Shown here: piece after piece, positions 57,801 through 64,000 of the stretch | Layout: each line of letters opens with the position of its first letter | Position numbering within the stretch: the stretch's first letter is position 1 | NCBI GenBank assembly: GCA_902702965.1 | Contig: CACRXP010000849.1 | Span: 171,203 to 235,202, forward strand | Direction of reading: 5' to 3' | DNA: 64,000 bases | Source: Spirometra erinaceieuropaei | Taxonomy: Eukaryota > Platyhelminthes > Cestoda > Diphyllobothriidea > Diphyllobothriidae | Made by a program: the position numbers and the translations under genes | Notes under the pieces: model-generated | Seen by the model: the letters and a program-made list of their open reading frames with translations, nothing else | Told to the model about the DNA's origin: nothing | Database searches by the model: none

Positions 57801-59524
57801 CCCCAAAACTGGCAGAAGGATGTCTCTCGACAAATCTTTATGGTCGCTCTCGTGATTTGTAAGTTTGGTTCCTCCTCCGAAACGTAATCTTCAGACGGCC
57901 CTTTGCTTTTATGCCGCACTTGTTCTCCAGTTACCGCACTGACTCAATCCTCGTCACCTTTGGTAAGCAATCGTAATATAACATTCGTCCTGTTTTTAGA
58001 GCAGCCTATCCGTCTGGTGACTTGCTGCAAAACGTATGCGTTATAGCAAACCTAATTAAGTAGTCGCATATTCCGATCATAACATTAGGAGTTTTTCCTC
58101 TTTCGCTGCAAAGTAGGCTCAATTCAAAGCCGGAAGAGCTGTTGGAACATGCTTTTCACGGGCTATCGATTAAGACGACATTGCATATCTGTGTTCGTCT
58201 ATAAGTCGTTGACAATCGTGGAGATCGCTGGAGTCTCTTCACACTTATGTGCGGCTCTGACCTATATGGCAGCGGTTGAGGCCTTATCGGATGAGGGATA
58301 GCAATAAAGATGAGATTTTTTCATGGTTGACGCGCTTATAAGCTTGGTGTCCAGCCATGCCTTGTGCCTTATCGCCGCATTATGCGCTACTGCCCATACG
58401 TCGGGCCTTAGACCCTGTTTATTTTACAGTCTTCTTTCGCTGGGGAGTATCCACCGCCCGTGAAAAAGTAAGGTTGTCCACAGTTTGATTTATAGGTGGG
58501 TCCCGCCCCCACGGGGTCCCTGTTTTTCCAGGATTTTGATTTGGGCATTAGGACTGATACTTTTTCTCGAAGTGTTTGGTAGGTGTTTTGCACGAAGTCA
58601 ACGACGTATTTCGGCAAGAGAAGGCGAATACTGCCCGCTTAGACTTATTGTTATCGTCGACCAGTTCGAAAGGACCGGAGTCAGTTGTTTACTGACTTAA
58701 CCAAAGACAACAATAAATACTGAGTTCAGTTCGATGTTAGACTAGAGATTAGAGCATGCTTTACAGACGACGCCAGATAGGTAAAAGCTTCCATCTCTGT
58801 CTCCCGCTTTCTTTCCAACCATTCAAGGCCTTTGGACTGTTGATTACTGATAGCTACACTACAAAGTTATGTTCGTACGTGATAATTCTAACCAATTTTG
58901 CAGAGTCAACCGAGGGTCCCTATTTGGTCTGAGAATTTTATATCGTCTGTTCTATCTACACGACGATGCGTTTCCAGATTGTCAGGTCTCTTGAACTCCG
59001 CAACCATTCGAAAAATGGATATGGCCAAATGACTTTTATAAAGAGGGGATCTAGGAGTTAATTTTGAGATAAACAACTGTGGTATCTAATGACAGAAGTG
59101 ATACAACTACCGTACTAAAATGTTTCCGGGAAAGCTTTTTTAAACTAACGTCTACGTGCCTATGCGCCCAGTAAGATGCACTTTTTGTATCCACTGAGAT
59201 CTGCGAGCCTGGGTTTACAACAGTGACACAGCAAACTGTTGGTAACATTTTCAAGATGAATAAGGAATTTGCTCTAATCAGTGTTACTTGTCCTTGGTAA
59301 GCCTAACCGGTCGTCCAAAGTTCATTTTCAGATGTGGGTTGATAGACAGCCGTTATGTGCGATTCCTGCACCTGGTGGATTCGTGGGTGAATGTGTTCAT
59401 CCCTTCCCTCCGGTGCTTTCATTTAAAGTTCGGGAATCATTGCAGACGGCAAATGGAGCCTTATTGGATGGTGGCAGCACCCACCACGACTGAAGGGGAA
59501 AAAATGAGTTCCAGGTGTGTGCAT
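54851..59524. other. Repeat-poor, T-rich block without recognised genes
   Basis: No repeat shared with the rest of the window was found in this 4.7 kb. The plus strand is noticeably T-rich. The longest frame, 57393-57887 (+, 164 codons), has no domain, no hydrophobic signal and no obvious splice context. It could be the 5' flank or a long intron of a gene outside the window. Confidence 0.4.
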
Positions 59525-59785
59525 AAGTGAATGAGAAGGGTATTCGAGCACCCGAACATTTTGTTTATTGTTCTGAGCTTTTAACCTCGTGCAGGAGTCC
59601 ATCGTCAGAGATAGTAGCAGCAACAGAACAAACGACAGTTATAGGGCGTTCTAGAGCCCTACGCAGTCACCTCTAGTCTTGCGCCATCGGTCGATGATTG
59701 GCTTACACGCCGTATAACTGTCGCTTGTTCTGTTGCTGCTACCACGAGTTCGAAAGCTCAGAACAAAATATACTAACACCAGTTT
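59525..59785. mobile_element. Small TIR element (MITE-like), diverged copy
   Basis: The left arm TCGAGCACCCGAACATTTTG..TTGTTCTGAGCTTTTAA matches the left arm at 61558-61606. A right arm remnant CGAAAGCTCAGAACAAAATA lies at 59750-59769. Inside is a second inverted pair, AACAGAACAAACGACAGTTA (about 59624) and TAACTGTCGCTTGTTCTGTT (about 59715). Confidence 0.65.
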
Positions 59786-60944
59786 TTGTGATCCTTTTAT
59801 AAGTAATCGGCTTGTCGAATCTGCGCCCGGCCACGACTGAAGATTTTGTCGCCGAATTATCTACGACTGCGTATACGTCATATACGGGAATCTGCTTACT
59901 TCACAGTTGGTTTTTACTGGAGGTCGTTTTGTTACTCGCCCTGAGTTAAGCTAACTGAAGACCCTTCTTCCCTGGCTGTTTTTCGTCCCGATAATTTGGC
60001 CTGTTTTCAGGACGCTGCGGCGGTTATGTAACCACGAGCAACCCGTAATCGATACATTGGTTTGTTGTTGTAGATGGCATTCGATGGGGGCTAAGTGCAC
60101 TTCAGATTAGGTGCTAGCACTACACCAGACAGCAACCTAACTACCGCGGCCTTCGTCGATAACACTGCACTTGTGGACATTGACCATGCAATGCTTAATC
60201 ATGTATGCGATAACCACCGATGGATTATCTTCGCATGCACCTCGTCTGGGCGGACTTATACCGATCGATTCTATGACAGAGGGTGATGAGTGATTGTTTA
60301 AGAATTTTAAAAATTCTTCTCATGAAAGAAATTCGGCTAAGATCTGGATCGCGACGGCCACAACATTCAGCGTGGTGGCCGATTTTTATCACTTCCCACC
60401 TGCCATTAGCAGTGGTTCTGTGTTAATTCCTCACCTCGGCTACGCCTTCATCTGCAGGAAGCAAGCCCTTCCCACACCGCTATCACTTCCTTAACATCTC
60501 ACCTCGCTAATTATCATAGTGATAATTATAATAGTAGGAAGAAGCACGTTATTTCGAGGTAAGTGTTTGGATTTTTTTGGCACAAAAGTCGCGAAAAGCA
60601 GGTAGTAGATTAAAAACATGCCATTGTTACGGGGGCAAGTCAGATCTTGTGCTATTTTCGAATTCCTTCCCCTATTGGAATTCCTGCTGGAAAAGGAATA
60701 TTCTAACTCTCTTATTGTTTGTTTCTTTGTTACCTGTCTTCAGGCCGTCATAGTAATTTAATCTTGACCTTGTACTTTCGCTGCGCGCCCGTCGAAGGGA
60801 CAGTTCTGGCTGGAAGACCTCAAAACTGTCACCTGGGAGCAACAACTTGTTCTTATTTTATGCAGCTTTCATCTGCCATTGATTAAGTGTTATGAGGATA
60901 ATAGTGATGATGTATGCGCAAATAAGCAAAAGGTCCTTCGATGT
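59786..60944. other. Non-coding sequence, nothing recognised
   Basis: Frames are short (up to 66 codons). No shared repeat was found up to the R1 copy. Confidence 0.4.
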
Positions 60945-61200
60945 GGCAGTTCGACTGTCGTTTCCGACGAGGTTCACTGTGTGCTCGACAACAGGGACGG
61001 TGACTTGCCTGTGAGTTAGTTTAACTTGACAGTAATCTTGCCAAGCATCTACCTCACTCTCTCCTCCGGTTGAACTCAGTGTCAAGACAGAGTCAAGAAG
61101 ACCGGAGGCGGAAGGTGGCGCAGATGGCTGGCACGACGATGACCGGCAAGTTGGCATACCACCACACCTGTTTCCGTACGTACACGGACCAGGATTTTAC
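60945..61200 (+). repeat. Dispersed repeat R1, plus copy
   Basis: GACTGTCGTTTCCGACGAGG, CACTGTGTGCTCGACAACAG, GGGACGGTGACTTGCC, GAGTTAGTTTAACTTG, CCTCACTCTCTCCTCC, GAGTCAAGAAGACCGGAGGC and ACCACCACACCTG..GACCAGGATTTTA occur in full R1 order. This copy is a good guide to the repeat's extent. Confidence 0.75.
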
Positions 61201-61344
61201 ACAAGAGGAGAGGGGGGGGGGGGTAGGGACGGCTAGGACCCTGCGAAGTGGAAGTGCTATAGAGGCCACATTAAGAAGGCGCCATTGCACCCTGACTCTC
61301 AGTTTATTAATCCGCCACTCCACATAAACACACATTGAACCGAC

Positions 61345-61530
61345 TGGGAGGTCCGAGTTATCCCATCAGTTGGCAGCCTTCTAAGCCACGGTTTTTAGCG
61401 CATCGTGATAGATTTGGACGCTTCAGATTTCTTATAGTGAGGAGTATGCACGGGGACCACCGACCTCACTCTTACCACCTCTAGACACCAATCGACTGTC
61501 CGAGCCTCTCAACCAACTTATGCTAAGATC
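61345..61530 (+). repeat. Dispersed repeat R2, copy 2
   Basis: This is the homologue of 6430-6650 in the same orientation, diverged and without the open frame present there. Confidence 0.55.
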
Positions 61531-61543
61531 GAGAGAAGTATAA

Positions 61544-61733
61544 GTGAAGAAGAAGAGTCGAGCACCGGAACACTTCGTTTATTGTCCTGAGCTTTAAGAC
61601 TCGTACAGGAGTTCATCGTCAGAGGTAGTGGCAGAAACAGGAGAAGCGCAGTTATAGGGCACATAGGCCTGTACGAGTCTGAAAGCTCAGGACAACAAAC
61701 GAAGTGTTCCGGTGCTTGACTCTTCTTCTTCAC
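61544..61733. mobile_element. Small TIR element (MITE-like), well-preserved copy
   Basis: GTGAAGAAGAAGAGTCGAGC, ACCGGAACACTTCGTTTATT and GTCCTGAGCTTTAAGACTCG form the left arm. The right arm (61668-61733) is its near-perfect reverse complement ending CTTCTTCTTCAC. The total length is about 190 bp with a loop of about 50 bp. Related to the copy at 59.5 kb. Confidence 0.8.
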
Positions 61734-62029
61734 CTATGCATACACCTAGAACTCGAAAATTCGCCTTCAATCGAGAGGAGTGTCTAAGAGAGCTGAGAAC
61801 AGCTCGTCTGCGCACGCCTCTTGCACGACTTGGCCCCCACACGCACTCGCCGGGATTCCACACAGGAGTAGACTGTTCAGATCACACACAAAGTGGTAGA
61901 CCGCTCGGGTTTCATGCGCAGCAGCGGGGCCAGATGGAGTAAGAGCCAAAAAGCACACTTTCCACTTGCATGAATTGCCGCTGGTGTGGGATGTCTGGCC
62001 ATTGTGTTGATAAGAAACGTATGGTGATG
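61734..62029. other. Short non-coding stretch
   Basis: No feature is recognised between the TIR element and the finger-like region. Confidence 0.4.
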
Positions 62030-62990
62030 TGGTTTTGTCTGTGGTGACCTACCGCGGGTTTTCTTGGATGCGCATGTAACCGGAGAGACCCACGCGGTGG
62101 CGGAGTGTGCGGAGGCAGTGCTGGCAGTTGAGGCGATGGCATCTGGCGTGCCAGCCACTGATTCGCTAGTCTCTGCGCTATGGACTCCCAACTGGCCCAC
62201 CAGGTCGATGTGTGAGATGAGCTTGTGGTGACAGTGTGCGTCCTCCCTCGTCTCCGGTCTTCTTGATTTTGCCTTGACACCGGGCTCAGGTGGGGGAGGA
62301 GGAGAGAGTGCGGTAGATGCGGCGCAAGTCCACACTCACTATAAGCCAAGTCACGTGCAAGTCCCCGTGCCTGCTTCACCTGTCTGTGAAACACACGATG
62401 GACATCGTGGGCAACAACTGTCAGTTGGTGGATGTTGGTCCGGCTGTTGTTGTGGTGCTCCTAGTGGTGGGCCCGCTAGTCGATGGGGAGTTGATGGGGT
62501 TGGAAATGGGAGGGTGGATGGATGTGCAAGGCGCATTAACTGTATCAATGCTGCGGTGAACTCCGCTGTTGTGGATGCGCATGTAATCGACTAGGCCCAT
62601 GCGGTGCGCGACTGTGCATAGGCAGTGTGGACGGTGAAGGCGGATGCGGCGAGTGTATGTGGGAGTTCCTGGCACTGGTGCGCCGGTCGCAGCGCGATGA
62701 ATTCGAAAGTGACCGACCAGGCCGATGCCTGAGATGACTGTGTGATCACAATGGAGACAGGTTATGATCGAGTCCACATCGCTGGAGGTGGGACGGATAT
62801 GATGATGGTGAGGTTTGACGGGCCGTCGAGAGCGTTTTGATCCGCGGCGGCGGAGCACGGGGATGCTGATCGTCGGTGGTGAGAACGGCCGTTGTAGTGA
62901 ACGCCCTGGGGGTCGGAGAGACAGCAGTTTGGATTGTCGGGCTGATGCATTAAGTCCCGAGACGTCCGACGAGGCCGATTTACACACAGG
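62030..62990 (-). pseudogene. Degenerate C2H2 zinc-finger repeat ORF, probably repeat-borne
   Basis: On the minus strand one finger is intact: CLHCDHTVISGIGLVGHFRIH (C-x2-C-x12-H-x3-H; about 62700-62762). The next, about 70 codons on, has lost the first Cys and first His (RPHCLCTVAHRMGLVDYMRI; about 62570-62650). A second pair of the same design lies at 62180-62240 (HCHHKLISHIDLVGQLGVH) and 62065-62130 (CQHCLRTLRHRVGLSGYMRI), with His changed to Tyr and Gln. An inverted R1 copy separates the pairs. The longest frame is 188 codons (62421-62987) and the fingers sit in different frames. I infer a decayed member of a repeat-associated finger family, not a host transcription factor. Confidence 0.6.
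62240..62410 (-). repeat. Dispersed repeat R1, minus copy within the finger region
   Basis: On the plus strand CTCCGGTCTTCTTGATTTTG, CCTTGACACCGGGCTCAGGT, GGAGAGAGTGCGGTAGATGC, CACTATAAGCCAAGTCACGT and ACACACGATGGACATCGTGG occur in reverse R1 order. Confidence 0.7.
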
Positions 62991-64000
62991 ATGTTTGTTG
63001 ACAGCGCAGGCATCCTGGAAAGGTTTGGGTCAGAGGCGCCCGATACCTGCGAGCTTCCCGTTTGGCTTTGAAGAGGCAATCCGGTTGACTTCATCGGTTG
63101 CGGCTCTAGTCTTCACTGCTTCTCTTCAGGCGGGCCGGCCGGTCCAGGTTCGGGTTGATATGCAGCCGTTTCAAGGAATTCGTCGAGGTGTCCTTGTAGC
63201 GGCGGGTTAAACGTCGTCGGCGAGCACCCATGGCCACAGGTCTGTAAAATAGTTGTTTTGGTAGGCGCTGGTCGTCAACCCTCACGTGGTGGCCGCTCCA
63301 TCGGCTTGAATCCTTCGATGTGCGTACATACTGTATGGCCTATTTTGAACCCATATTTGCATGAAGTGTCCAAGACGGGTAATCCCCGGCTGCACTATCA
63401 GTCGGAGTAGAGGACCGGCTGCGGGGGGGGGGCGTTTCTTCCACTCTGTGACGCACGGTTTGATTAGAAGAAGGAGGCTGTCTGTGCTGTGGCACGTCCT
63501 CGCGGCGGCTGGCTGCTGGTTCGGTCACTTTGTCTGAATCTTAAGTTTTCACAGCCTTATATTGTCTTCTTGACACAATGGGGCAAAGGGGACGGAGGGA
63601 GAGAGAAGTAAATCCAGCCATTAAATCCATAGTTCTATCCGTGACGTAGACGCCGGTTAGTCTTGTCGTCAACACCATCCAGTTCTCATCCCCAGCACAT
63701 CCCTTAGGTGTCGACTGTCACGACATTTATGGGCAAGAACAGAGGTACATGAGCTGTCCCTGTTTTGGTATATTTGCCCTAATCAGCCATTGATATCATG
63801 CTGAAAATGTGCAATATCTGTGTGCTGTCACTGCCAGTTGACCGTTTGTGAATACTACGCGGTTATCTCACCGAAACAGGTGGATTCCGCCTCAGCTTTT
63901 TATGTCAACTTCCGGACTGAGCCAATAAAGCTTAAGCCCGACCGATTTGCTCCGCGTTGATTTCTGAGGATACAAATAAGCCGCAATTTCAAGACTGCAG
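62991..64000. other. Non-coding sequence, nothing recognised
   Basis: The 131-codon + frame (62815-63210) is largely the antisense of the finger region. A G-run lies at 63424-63433. No gene is supported. Confidence 0.4.

Noticed and set aside
57393..57887. 164-codon plus-strand open frame
   Set aside because: No domain, signal or splice-site support; composition is like its non-coding surroundings.

Overview
The window reads as animal nuclear DNA of low gene density. Split genes have short exons and introns of 2-9 kb with GT-AG ends, no operon or ribosome-binding-site structure is seen, and most of the sequence is old interspersed repeat. Penelope-like elements with GIY-YIG endonuclease, CR1-like LINE remnants, tRNA-derived SINEs and degenerate C2H2 finger repeats together suggest a flatworm, most likely a diphyllobothriid-type tapeworm. 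That assignment is inference from the repeat content. Two runs of N (20423-20793 and 37838-38173) are assembly gaps.

Genes. (1) An ankyrin-repeat protein on the + strand is built from two phase-0 exons (11945-12628 and 15222-15665) with a poly(A) signal at 15873. (2) An F-box/LRR protein of the FBXO39/FBXO33 type lies on the - strand and occupies about half the window. Six exons run from 49152 down to the stop at 18044. All junction phases agree, one intron appears to be GC-AG, and the first coding exon lies upstream and was not found. The two genes converge, with about 2.4 kb between their stops. (3) An isolated - strand exon-like frame at 53114-53651 has a pattern resembling the fibroblast growth factor beta-trefoil. 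This is the most interesting but least certain call.

Repeats, left to right. CR1-like LINE 3' remnants lie at 0.9-3.2 kb. A tRNA-Arg-like SINE lies at 4.8-5.4 kb, with relatives at 14.0, 40.9, 43.8 and possibly 49.9 kb. A Penelope-derived element with 71-bp inverted ends lies at 7.88-8.29 kb. Six copies of an AT-rich foldback family of about 0.9 kb, with long inverted arms, lie at 13.0, 14.1, 22.6, 45.0, 45.9 and 50.8 kb; five of them are inside introns. Penelope-like elements lie at 15.9-17.0 kb (-) and 25.5-27.9 kb (+). A second tRNA-like SINE is duplicated at 36.6 and 37.1 kb, and a miniature tRNA-like fold sits at 38.5 kb. A repeat called R1 here recurs about eight times. Small TIR elements lie at 59.5 and 61.5 kb, and degenerate C2H2 finger sequence at 62.0-63.0 kb. 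The block 54.85-59.5 kb holds no recognised gene or repeat.

Nothing here is prokaryotic: no CRISPR array, rRNA gene or intact tRNA gene was seen. Splice sites and homologies were read by eye. Family assignments rest on motif recognition, not on searches.
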